Assembly (NCBI GenBank): GCA_002347025.1
Contig: DEAE01000031.1
Location: 195,964 to 259,963 of the forward strand
Direction: 5' to 3'
Length of the DNA stretch: 64,000 bases
Origin: Acidobacteria bacterium UBA2990
Lineage (GTDB): Bacteria > Acidobacteriota > Vicinamibacteria > Vicinamibacterales > UBA8438
Shown piece by piece: positions 34,064-42,597 of this stretch (position 1 is the first letter of the stretch; each line of letters begins with the position of its first letter). The position numbers and the translations under genes are program-made. Under the pieces are notes generated by a model. That model searched no databases and was not told the origin of the DNA. It saw only the letters and a list, made by a program, of their open reading frames with translations.

Positions 34064-35218
34064 TCAGGATCCCTGAAAAACGAATCGCTGTAACCGCTTA
34101 CCCTCAAGCGTCTCTCCGGTATAAATGTTGCCATGGGAGTCGACAGTGATGCTGTGAACCGAAAAAAATTGACCAGGGTAACGGCCACCCTGCCCAAAAC
34201 GATCAATAACCTCTAGCGAATCTCGTTCTAAGATGTCGATCGATTGATTCATACCATTAGGGTTGTAAATGAACTGCTGTTGCTGATCTTTCGAAAAGGC
34301 CAACTCAAACACTGAGCCAAACCCCCTGGTCGCCTTATCAACAAACCCTTCCCTAACAAAGGTTCCATCCGTCTGGAAAACCTGGACCCGGTTATTCACG
34401 CGGTCAGCGACATAAACCAAGCGATCCTCAGAGATGGCCACACCGTGCACTGCCTTGCTAAACTGCCTAGCTGGCGGCAATGCTGGATCATAGTCAGCTC
34501 CCACCGTCGCTCCGGACCCATTGTAAGGGTCGTTATCGTCAGGTCGATTCCCATATGCACCCCAATGCCGCCTGTAATCTCCGGTTTCAGCATCAAAAAC
34601 AATTACACGGCGGTTTCCATAACCATCGGCAACATAGACCTCATCATCAATTGCATCCACTGTCATCGTTGTCGGTTGTCTGAGGTTGGCAGTGTCATTG
34701 CTGCCCTGACTCATGCCTGATCGACCGATCTGCAGAAGAAACCGTCCGTCTTGAGCAAACTTAAGAACCTGGTGGTCGTTCCCACCGTTTCCAGCAATCC
34801 AAACGTTGTCCTTGTAGTCTACATAGAGGCCGTGTTCGGACTGCGGCCACTCATAGCCTTCGCCAGGTCCACCCCAGCTGTCCACAAGGTTACCTTCTTG
34901 ATCGAACACCAGAATCGGGGGTGCTGGTATGCAACAAGCCGCCCAAGGGGGATCAAGAGCAGCGGCTCGTTCATTATTAGACAGGGACGAGGGTCTATGA
35001 AGCATCCAAATCCGATCACTCGAATCAACCGACACTCCAATCACCGAACCCATGAGCCATTTGTTGGGTAGTGGCTTTGGCCAAAGCGGGTCAACCTGAA
35101 ACTGGGGGATAGCTGTGATCCCTTGCGCTTCTACTGCTACCGTCTGTTTAAAATAAACACCAGCGACCGCCACTCCCAGCAATATCGCCACCGCCACCAC
35201 AAACTTCGAACGAGTCAT
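34064..35218 (-). CDS. Exported NHL-repeat beta-propeller protein
   Basis: 384 residues from the ATG at 35218, which has GGAGG eight bases upstream; the frame opens at 35260. The N-terminal helix (FVVAVAILLGVAVAGVYF) is a signal or anchor. Repeats of the NHL type follow: GLYVDYKDNVWIAGNGGNDHQVL, TMTVDAIDDEVYVADGYGNRRVIVFD, GVAISEDRLVYVADRVNNRVQVF and SITVDSHGNIYTGETLEGKRLQRF. AACCIPAPPILVFD contains an adjacent Cys-Cys pair. Proteins of this layout are abundant in Acidobacteriota, and their ligands are unknown. It is distinct from the propeller encoded at 12344-13495: repeat wording and length differ. Confidence 0.82.
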   Translation of the reverse strand: MTRSKFVVAVAILLGVAVAGVYFKQTVAVEAQGITAIPQFQVDPLWPKPLPNKWLMGSVIGVSVDSSDRIWMLHRPSSLSNNERAAALDPPWAACCIPAPPILVFDQEGNLVDSWGGPGEGYEWPQSEHGLYVDYKDNVWIAGNGGNDHQVLKFAQDGRFLLQIGRSGMSQGSNDTANLRQPTTMTVDAIDDEVYVADGYGNRRVIVFDAETGDYRRHWGAYGNRPDDNDPYNGSGATVGADYDPALPPARQFSKAVHGVAISEDRLVYVADRVNNRVQVFQTDGTFVREGFVDKATRGFGSVFELAFSKDQQQQFIYNPNGMNQSIDILERDSLEVIDRFGQGGRYPGQFFSVHSITVDSHGNIYTGETLEGKRLQRFVFQGS

Positions 35219-35418
35219 CGCATCCACCTCCGTGGAGTAAAAGCCAACCTGACCCAGCAATGCCTAGCCTGAATACAGCCGACATCAGAACCTAACTCAT
35301 GCTCCTCCTCACCCGCGACCATCAAGAACGCTCTCTAAACAACCATCTCTCGGTTCCAGACTATATTGTCGGGATTAACTATACGACCTAAAAATAGCAT
35401 TACCAGTGGCAAATAGCC

Positions 35419-36102
35419 TTATCGGACCCTACCGTGCCTGTGGCGAGAACCATTAGCCTGCCTCTCTTGTTGAATCCGCTTCTTAGTAGCAGCCCATCCA
35501 CAAATCTGGCAACCAGCCAAATCATGGTAAAGCGCAGAACAGTGCTCCCTACCGAAAAATATAATCTGCAGATGCAAACGATTCCACTGTTCTTGCGGGA
35601 ACAATTTCTTGAGATCTCGCTCTGTCTGCCCGACCGACCGCCCATCACTTAGCCCCCAACGTGCAGCCAATCGATGAATATGGGTATCAACAGGAAACGC
35701 TGGAATACCGAAAGCCTGGGACATCACAACCGATGCTGTCTTGTGCCCAACTCCGGGAAGAGCCTCCAATTCCTCAAACGTTTGGGGTACCGTCCCTTGG
35801 TGATCCCGCAACAACTGACCAGACAGCCCAACCAAGGCCTTTGCCTTCTGAGGCGCCAGACCGATCTCGCGGATAATGCTCCGGACGGCATTCTCACCCA
35901 TAGCGGACATCTCTACTGGACCAGGCGCGCGCATGAACAATGCAGGCGTAACTTCATTAACCTTCTTATCAGTCGACTGTGCAGACAACACAACAGCAAC
36001 AAGCAACGTAAAGGGGTCAGCGTGGTTCAAGGGAATTGAAACGGTGGGATATAAAACTGCCAACTGGCTGGCAATGCGATCCGCCTTCTCAGCCCTGCGC
36101 AT
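35419..36102 (-). CDS. nth: Endonuclease III with an atypical Fe-S cysteine pattern
   Basis: 227 residues. It removes oxidised pyrimidines from DNA and nicks the abasic site. The helix-hairpin-helix and catalytic region is standard: ALPGVGHKTASVV with Lys121, and FPVDTHIHR with Asp139. The C-terminal iron-sulphur region is not: the usual C-x6-C-x2-C-x5-C is replaced by Cys188, Cys198 and Cys201 with a His at 193 between them and no fourth Cys. The frame continues normally to a basic tail (KKRIQQERQANGSRH), so this is not an obvious frameshift. Either the cluster uses His as a ligand or it is altered. The start has GGAGAG six bases upstream. Confidence 0.9.
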   Translation of the reverse strand: MRRAEKADRIASQLAVLYPTVSIPLNHADPFTLLVAVVLSAQSTDKKVNEVTPALFMRAPGPVEMSAMGENAVRSIIREIGLAPQKAKALVGLSGQLLRDHQGTVPQTFEELEALPGVGHKTASVVMSQAFGIPAFPVDTHIHRLAARWGLSDGRSVGQTERDLKKLFPQEQWNRLHLQIIFFGREHCSALYHDLAGCQICGWAATKKRIQQERQANGSRHRHGRVR

Positions 36103-36160
36103 ATTGTGCTCTCCACATCCAGAACCTATCCCGATGACGACCCTCTACCTCAGAAATTTC

Positions 36161-37021
36161 TTAGCAACCACCATTAGGGGTTAATCCTGCTAAAACAGCC
36201 TGATAACCATCCTGGTAAGTTGGATAGATAAATCGATAGCCTGATGCCCTGAGACGACCGTTGAAGCATCGTTTATTCGGCCCCATCGGGGGCATCGCCA
36301 AATCTGACCCTTCAGTCAAAGGCACGCAAAGCTGATCGGCAAGCCAGCGCATTACCTCACATTCAGGTGCTGGTTTATCGTCAACAGCCAAATAGACGGA
36401 CTCTGGCGACACTACCCGCAGCAGGTGGGCCAACACACCAGCGCAATCATCCCTATGAATGCGATTTGTAAACCGAACCGGATTAGCCGAACACGTAGCC
36501 CCTCCAAGAACCTTCTCTATCAATCTGGTACGTCCGGGTCCATAGATCCCACCGAAACGTACAACGACGGTAGGAATCGAGCACCCGATTCCAAGGCGCT
36601 CGCCTTCCAGCATCACCTGACCTGAAAACCGAGACGGGCTGGTTGAAGAATCTTCGTTAACGACTTCACCAGCGACCTGACCATAGACGCTAGTACTTGA
36701 CACATAGATTAATCGTTTCGGTCGCCGACCTTCTGTCGTCTGAACCACCGACAGCAAATTCTCAAATCCATCGATATAGGCCTGACGATACGACTGGGAA
36801 TCGAAACTATCCGCCGACACCGCATAAACCACATCATCGAGATCTGATGGAATATTCGACAGCGTTTCAGGCACAGTTAAATCGGCTCTACAGGGTCGCA
36901 TACAAGAAGGCAAACTAGCAGTGTCTCTACGGAGTCCCCACACCAGATCTCCCTTCGAGCTCAACAATTGTCCAAGCGCTGTTCCTACATAGCCACACCC
37001 CACAATCAACACCCGAGCCAT
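36161..37021 (-). CDS. NAD(P)-dependent epimerase/dehydratase family (extended SDR)
   Basis: 286 residues from the ATG at 37021, which has AGGAGG just upstream; the frame opens at 37108 but the nucleotide-binding motif starts right after this Met. The glycine-rich VLIVGCGYVGTALG binds NAD(P); YVSSTSVYG holds the Ser and Tyr region of the active site, although the usual YxxxK is changed to a segment reading SGQVMLEGE. RFGGIYGPGR and NRIHRDDCAGVL are typical of the extended SDR family. It resembles the YeeZ-like group of uncharacterised SDRs. The missing YxxxK lysine makes catalysis doubtful. It follows the selO gene on the same strand. Confidence 0.82.
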   Translation of the reverse strand: MARVLIVGCGYVGTALGQLLSSKGDLVWGLRRDTASLPSCMRPCRADLTVPETLSNIPSDLDDVVYAVSADSFDSQSYRQAYIDGFENLLSVVQTTEGRRPKRLIYVSSTSVYGQVAGEVVNEDSSTSPSRFSGQVMLEGERLGIGCSIPTVVVRFGGIYGPGRTRLIEKVLGGATCSANPVRFTNRIHRDDCAGVLAHLLRVVSPESVYLAVDDKPAPECEVMRWLADQLCVPLTEGSDLAMPPMGPNKRCFNGRLRASGYRFIYPTYQDGYQAVLAGLTPNGGC

Positions 37022-37079
37022 CTGCCTCCTCTTAGTCGAAACACTCCATACCGCTCCACCCAGCTTTGTCCAACTGGAC

Positions 37080-38558
37080 TCAAGTTCCACAGAATGTCTG
37101 ATGAACAACTTCCTCCTGTCTGGGTGCCATAGCGTAGCCAGCCAACTGAGGCCTATATGAGAAAGGGTCAGACAACACGTCTACAAGAGAGTGGAACCGG
37201 CCAAAATCGTTTTCAGTAACGGCCGCATGTATCGCTGCTTCAATCAGATGGTTTCTGGGAATAAATGAAGGATTCACTGCGTACATAGCCCGCTGCCGTG
37301 ACCGTGGATCTCGAGAATCACTGGCACTCCTAGCCTTCCAGCGCTTCAACCATGATTGGTAAGCTTCCGAGAACTCAAACAGTTCACCAACATTCGGCTC
37401 TTCAGACTCTGGTGCAACCAAATCTGCTAACCGGCGAAACGCCAAAGTAAAATCCCCCTGTTCCCGACTTAAAAGAACTAGGAATTCCGAGGTAAGATCT
37501 ATATCGCCCTGTTGCGTCTCCTCCAATCCAAACTTAGCGCCAAGACCCGAGGTATACGCATCAGAAAATGCTGGTTCAAATTCATCGAGAAGACCTTGGG
37601 CTAGGTTCAAGCCCGCCTCCGACTTGTGATCTAGAAGGGGAAGCGCCGCCTGCAACAGTCGTCCGAGGTTCCAGTGGGCGATGCCTGGCTGATTCCGATA
37701 CGCATAGCGCCCACCATGGTCGATCGAACTAAACACCGCATCGGCCCTAAAGGCATCCATAAAGGCACATGGACCATAGTCCACAGTCTCACCACTCAGG
37801 AGCATATTGTCAGTGTTCATGACACCATGAATAAAACCCACCAACTGCCAGGACGCAATCAATTTGGCTTGTTGCTTAATCACAGCTTTGAACAGAGCAT
37901 GAACGGGATTGTCTGCCGTGCGTGATTCTGGATAGTGGCGATCGATAACATACTCGACCAATTGCTTAACAGCCGAAAAATTCTCACAGGCAGCAAAAAA
38001 TTGAACCGTGCCGAAACGAATATGGCTTCTGGCCACTCGACACAAAACAGCTCCCGGGAGTGCTTCCTGCCTGAACACCGATTCGCCTGAGCAAACAGCA
38101 GCGAGCGACCGGGTTGTTGGAACACCAAGAGCATGCATCGCCTCGCTCACGATAAACTCTCGTAAAACCGGGCCCAAGGGAGACCGTCCGTCTCCCCCGC
38201 GCGAATATGGAGTCTTGCCGGAACCCTTCAGTTGTAGGTCATAACGCTCTCCGTCTTGAGCGATCACCTCTCCTATCAGTAAGGCCCGGCCATCTCCAAG
38301 TTTAGGATTGAACCTACCGAACTGATCCCCAGCATAAACACAAGCTAAAGGATCCGCCTCTGCCGGCAAGCTGTTCCCTGCCAACAGGAGACAACCAGCT
38401 TTACTGGACAACCAATCCGGATCTATGCCAAGACTGTCGGCGAGCGAACGATTCAGCCGAACTAATCTTGGTTCGGCCACCGCCACCGGGTGTTGCCGGG
38501 TATAAAATTCCCCCGGAAGTCGACCATAGCTGTTGTCAAATTGAATACTAGTGGTCAT
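37080..38558 (-). CDS. selO: Protein adenylyltransferase SelO (YdiU/UPF0061)
   Basis: 492 residues. SelO is a pseudokinase-fold enzyme that moves AMP from ATP to protein Ser, Thr and Tyr, with a role in redox stress. The family is recognised from YAGDQFGRFNPKLGDGRA, DLQLKGSGKTPYSRGGDGR, REFIVSEAMHALGVPTTR, GFIHGVMNTDNM, DYGPCAFMD, NQPGIAHWNLGRL and the ending HQTFCGT, where the Cys takes the place of the selenocysteine of eukaryotic SelO. Length matches bacterial YdiU. It is the first gene of a short leftward run with the SDR gene. Its start lies about 180 bases from the end of the CHEGNYSM-family copy 2. Confidence 0.95.
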   Translation of the reverse strand: MTTSIQFDNSYGRLPGEFYTRQHPVAVAEPRLVRLNRSLADSLGIDPDWLSSKAGCLLLAGNSLPAEADPLACVYAGDQFGRFNPKLGDGRALLIGEVIAQDGERYDLQLKGSGKTPYSRGGDGRSPLGPVLREFIVSEAMHALGVPTTRSLAAVCSGESVFRQEALPGAVLCRVARSHIRFGTVQFFAACENFSAVKQLVEYVIDRHYPESRTADNPVHALFKAVIKQQAKLIASWQLVGFIHGVMNTDNMLLSGETVDYGPCAFMDAFRADAVFSSIDHGGRYAYRNQPGIAHWNLGRLLQAALPLLDHKSEAGLNLAQGLLDEFEPAFSDAYTSGLGAKFGLEETQQGDIDLTSEFLVLLSREQGDFTLAFRRLADLVAPESEEPNVGELFEFSEAYQSWLKRWKARSASDSRDPRSRQRAMYAVNPSFIPRNHLIEAAIHAAVTENDFGRFHSLVDVLSDPFSYRPQLAGYAMAPRQEEVVHQTFCGT

Positions 38559-38737
38559 AGCACGCGGACTGAAAGACCGCGTCGGGAAAATCTCCGGCCG
38601 TTCTGACTATTCACGAGCCTATCTTCTCCAGCAGGATAAAGCATCCACGCCCAAATCATGTAGCCTCTCCACAGTTGAGACGCTAGAAAGCAGTTCCCCT
38701 GGCTTCTGGCTGGAAGGGAGGCGACTCCCTCGAAAAT

Positions 38738-39757
38738 TTACTGTGCCCCCCCATCCGAAGCCTTTTCCAGCATCCGCTCCCCTGCCAAGATGTTATCCAT
38801 ACTGTAATTCCCTTCGTGGCAAGCATACTCATACAGCAGTTCATCGTCTGACAACGCTACAAATGGAAATTCGCCAGAAAATGCCTGTGTCCAATGAGTA
38901 GCGTCATCGACCGTGAACTCATAGTGAACGGTCCCATCATCAGTTCTTCTAAACCGCTCAATCACAGTAATTGTGTCATCAGTTCTACCATTAGCGGCCC
39001 GAAGTAGAACCTGGTCACCTCCGACCGCTGCGGCATTTGCTTCCGTCCGTCTCATGTTAGTCGTTTCAACAACCAGTGTGTCTCCATCCCAATAGCCTCG
39101 AGGATTACCGTGCCATAGACGCACCTCCGTCGAAATTGGCTCACGTCCATCAAGTGGAATGATGCGTGTATCGTGGATCATCTCCACATAGATAACTACA
39201 TAGCCAGGAGCCTGCAAAATCATGAAATTGTTATTGTAAGCACTTGGCAACATAGGTGGCCCTGCTGACCACACCAAACAGCGGTCGTTTAATTCAAGGT
39301 CTTCCCAGGAATCAAAAGGACCTTCAACCGGAAATGCTGCATCGTGCGCGGCCTTACGTTCTGCTCCTCCCGGCGTCAACAGAGGCAGCCTGCCATTCTG
39401 AGGATCGAAAATGAGAGATGTCCGGTTCGTCGGGCGGGTGCCGCCATCAAGCCAAAAATTATTGTAGGCCCCCACGCTTCCGCCAGCAACGGTTGCCTGT
39501 GCTGACGCACGCAGTAGGCGTTCATTCCGGTCAAGGCGTTCTTGCTCTTGCGAGGCCATCTCCTCTTCAGTCAAGAAAGGTTTGTTGGCTAGTTCCTGAG
39601 GCCGCTCAAGAGGCGTTATCGTCTTGTTGGTGTAGGTCCCCTGCAGATCAGGATCTCCCCAAGGAGTTCGGTGGCCTGTTTGCCCCAGTGAATCGACTGA
39701 AAACATTACAGTGATCGCTACTAGACACCCCGCATTGACACAGTATTTGCAGTGCAT
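38738..39757 (-). CDS. Exported protein of unknown function, CHEGNYSM family (copy 2)
   Basis: 339 residues from the ATG at 39757, which has GGAGG five bases upstream; six codons precede it in frame. A signal peptide (about 1-25, ending SVDSLGQ) leads into WGDPDLQGTYTNKTITPLERP, FLTEEEMAS, GAYNNFWLDGGT, RTSLIFDPQNGRLP, DRCLVWSAGPPMLP, GYWDGDTLVVET and a C-terminal YEYACHEGNYSMDNILAG. The same blocks occur in the same order in the protein encoded at 11014-12015. No enzyme motif is recognised; the conserved Cys, His, Trp and Asn could form a binding site. It lies between selO and a gene-free gap before the malate synthase gene. Confidence 0.78.
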   Translation of the reverse strand: MHCKYCVNAGCLVAITVMFSVDSLGQTGHRTPWGDPDLQGTYTNKTITPLERPQELANKPFLTEEEMASQEQERLDRNERLLRASAQATVAGGSVGAYNNFWLDGGTRPTNRTSLIFDPQNGRLPLLTPGGAERKAAHDAAFPVEGPFDSWEDLELNDRCLVWSAGPPMLPSAYNNNFMILQAPGYVVIYVEMIHDTRIIPLDGREPISTEVRLWHGNPRGYWDGDTLVVETTNMRRTEANAAAVGGDQVLLRAANGRTDDTITVIERFRRTDDGTVHYEFTVDDATHWTQAFSGEFPFVALSDDELLYEYACHEGNYSMDNILAGERMLEKASDGGAQ

Positions 39758-40088
39758 GTGGTCCTCCATTTTCACCGATTGAAACCCTTGACCGCAGGGT
39801 CAGATACTACCTGACTCAAGCCACTAACCTCTCACTAAATATTACTTGCAACAATTCCTTATCGGACGAGCTCAGGTTATCCTACTCTTTCAGTAGAAAG
39901 CCCGCCACCTGGCTGACTACAATTCATTTTCGCCAAAGTGGGTGGCTACCAGACCGGCAGAGACCAGAACCAGTTCCTAGCACGAATACCCTCTGCAGAG
40001 TAAGATCAATAGTCAACAAGGGACCACCCTCCGGTGTATCAGGAGAGTGCAATTTAGCCAACAATCATCAAAAGTCGAGGTAAGGCAC

Positions 40089-42254
40089 ATGGCCGACCGG
40101 ATCAAAGTAGGAGCGCTTCAGGTTGACAAAGAATTATACGATTTCATCAATCACGAGGCCCTGCCTGGAACCGAGATATCGTCAGAGAGCTTCTGGGCTA
40201 ACTTCGACAGACTCATTCACGACCTCTCGCCTCGGAACCAACAGCTACTTGCCGTCCGAGACGAGTTACAGCGGGCTATCGACGGCTGGTATCGGGAACA
40301 CAACAATCAATCAATCGATTTAACAGAATACAAGGCCATGCTTCAGGAAATCGGCTATCTGGTGCCAGATGAAGGCGACGTCTCAGTCACAACCTCCAAC
40401 GTAGATCCTGAGATTTCCACAATCGCCGGGCCACAATTGGTGGTACCAGTCACGAATGCTCGCTACGCGTTGAACGCCGCAAACGCCAGATGGGGCAGCC
40501 TCTACGACGCACTCTACGGCACCGATGCGATACCAGAAATTGATGGTGCCGAGCGCAGCAGCACCTACAACAAGGTCCGTGGAGACCGTGTTATTGCAGC
40601 AGCACGGGCCTTCCTCGACCAAGCAGCCCCCCTCACCGGCGCCAGTCACGCCGACGCTACCGCCTATGCTGTCGGTGGTGACCAACTAGTAGTGACTCTC
40701 CGTAACGGCAATTCGGCCACCCTGGCAGACCCGGTCCGATTTGCCGGCTACGCAGGAGACCCAACCAAACCATCGGCAATCCTCCTCAAGAACAACGGTC
40801 TTCATATCGAGATTGCCATTGATCCTAGTCATCCAGTTGGTAAAGACGACGCTGCCGGAGTCAAGGATGTCGTTATCGAAGCGGCCATGACTACCATCAT
40901 GGACCTTGAAGATTCCGTTTCCACAGTGGACGCAGAGGACAAGGTCGTCGCCTATCGAAATTGGTTAGGCCTCCTGAAAGGTGACCTTACCGATCGTTTC
41001 GAGAAGAACGGTAAGACCATCCACCGAGCGTTAAATCCAAACCGGATCTACACCACACCAGATGGATCTACACTCGAACTGCACGGCCGGAGTCTGATGC
41101 TAATTCGAAACGTTGGACACCTAATGACGAACCCAGCGATTCTGGACCAAGATGGAAACGAAGCCCCAGAAGGTATTCTCGATGCCATGATTTCTTCGCT
41201 AATCGCCATTCATGATCTGAAGAGTCGCCAAAATACACGTTCAGGTTCGGTGTATATCGTGAAACCCAAGATGCACGGCCCAGACGAAGTTGCCTTCACT
41301 GGCCAATTACTTAGCCAAGTCGAGGTCGCACTGGGACTGGAGCCCCATACTCTGAAAATCGGAATCATGGACGAAGAACGACGAACGACTGTCAATCTTA
41401 AAGCCTGCATTCGAGCTGCCAAGGAAAGAGTGTTCTTCATCAATACTGGCTTCCTCGATCGCACGGGCGATGAAATGCACACCGCTATGGAGGCCGGCCC
41501 AATGATTCGAAAGGCCGATATGAAATCTTCGCCTTGGATGACGACCTACGAAGACTGGAATGTCGACATCGGGCTGGCCTGTGGGCTACCCGGCCATGCA
41601 CAAATCGGCAAAGGTATGTGGGCGATGCCAGACCTAATGGCTAATATGCTAGAAGCGAAGATTGGGCACCCCAAAGCAGGAGCAAACACCGCCTGGGTCC
41701 CCTCCCCGACTGCTGCCACCTTGCACGCAACCCACTACCATAAGGTGGACGTAACAGCCCGCCAAGAAGAACTCAGGACTCGCACTCTTGCCTCCCTCGA
41801 CCAAATCTTGACGATCCCCCGAGCAGAACAACCCAACTGGTCAGCCGAGGAAGTCCAGCAAGAACTGGACAACAACGCTCAGGGTATCTTGGGCTACGTT
41901 GTCCGTTGGATTGATCAAGGAGTGGGGTGTTCAAAAGTGCCAGACATCAACAATATCGGCCTAATGGAGGACAGGGCCACCCTCCGAATATCTAGCCAAC
42001 ACATCGCCAATTGGCTCAGACATGGGATTTGCACCGAATCACAGGTCAGGGAAACACTTGAGCGTATGGCGTCAGTGGTTGACCAGCAGAACGCCAATGA
42101 TCCGCTGTATCGCCCGATGGCACCAGACTTCAAGACTAGCACTGCCTTTCAAGCCGCCTGCGACTTGGTCTTCAAGGGCAGGGAGCAGCCTAATGGCTAT
42201 ACCGAGCCAATCCTCCACGCTAGACGCCGAGAGGCGAAAGGTGCCCAATCATAG
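40089..42254 (+). CDS. glcB: Malate synthase G
   Basis: 721 residues from the ATG at 40089 (AAGG upstream); the frame opens at 40047. It condenses glyoxylate with acetyl-CoA to malate. Malate synthase G marks are NARYALNAANARWGSLYDALYGTD, the clade-specific inserts, TTIMDLEDSVSTVDAEDKV (the Glu and Asp that bind Mg2+ and the catalytic Asp region), HGRSLMLIRNVGHLMTNPA, KIGIMDEERRTTVNLKACI and FINTGFLDRTGDEMHT. Length is that of the monomeric G form, not the A form. No isocitrate lyase is encoded here, so the glyoxylate could come from glycolate, purines or glycine. The gene stands alone, 343 bases before prfC. Confidence 0.96.
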   Translation: MADRIKVGALQVDKELYDFINHEALPGTEISSESFWANFDRLIHDLSPRNQQLLAVRDELQRAIDGWYREHNNQSIDLTEYKAMLQEIGYLVPDEGDVSVTTSNVDPEISTIAGPQLVVPVTNARYALNAANARWGSLYDALYGTDAIPEIDGAERSSTYNKVRGDRVIAAARAFLDQAAPLTGASHADATAYAVGGDQLVVTLRNGNSATLADPVRFAGYAGDPTKPSAILLKNNGLHIEIAIDPSHPVGKDDAAGVKDVVIEAAMTTIMDLEDSVSTVDAEDKVVAYRNWLGLLKGDLTDRFEKNGKTIHRALNPNRIYTTPDGSTLELHGRSLMLIRNVGHLMTNPAILDQDGNEAPEGILDAMISSLIAIHDLKSRQNTRSGSVYIVKPKMHGPDEVAFTGQLLSQVEVALGLEPHTLKIGIMDEERRTTVNLKACIRAAKERVFFINTGFLDRTGDEMHTAMEAGPMIRKADMKSSPWMTTYEDWNVDIGLACGLPGHAQIGKGMWAMPDLMANMLEAKIGHPKAGANTAWVPSPTAATLHATHYHKVDVTARQEELRTRTLASLDQILTIPRAEQPNWSAEEVQQELDNNAQGILGYVVRWIDQGVGCSKVPDINNIGLMEDRATLRISSQHIANWLRHGICTESQVRETLERMASVVDQQNANDPLYRPMAPDFKTSTAFQAACDLVFKGREQPNGYTEPILHARRREAKGAQS

Positions 42255-42597
42255 TGTGGTCGAAAGCTAATGGCTTCCGACTCAAGGCTACCTCAAGGCG
42301 CACCATTCAAATAGACCAAGCTGCCCTTGCTGCTCGCAACATGTCATTCTCTTGAAAGGGGCAGCAAAGCAACTGGCCAAATTTGATGTCAACACAAAGG
42401 CCACTTGGGAATCTCCCCACAAAACTCACTTTCAATAGCAATCAAGAATTTCTTCAACCTTAAAACGAACGCCGAGGCAGAAGCGTGTTCAACTTGTATT
42501 TCCTCTACTCCCATGGCAGCCTGCTCAATACCATCACGCTGACCACGTCCGACCGGGTCACAACCTGCAGTAGTCGACACCCCCACAGTACAAACCG
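42255..42597. other. Intergenic region before prfC, 343 bases
   Basis: I see no tRNA or terminator with a good T-run. On the minus strand an open frame of 65 codons (42389-42586) exists, or 41 codons from an internal Met. Its reading (for example EEIQVEHASASAFVLRLKKF) is protein-like, but no ribosome binding site supports it and I do not recognise it. The prfC promoter must lie here. Confidence 0.35.

Noticed and set aside
35400..35530. Frameshift at the end of nth to explain the missing fourth Cys
   Set aside because: The other frames give no canonical Fe-S motif. The in-frame sequence has an orderly C, H, C, C pattern.
42389..42586. 65-codon minus-strand ORF between glcB and prfC
   Set aside because: The amino-acid sequence is plausible, but there is no ribosome binding site, no recognised motif and no operon context.
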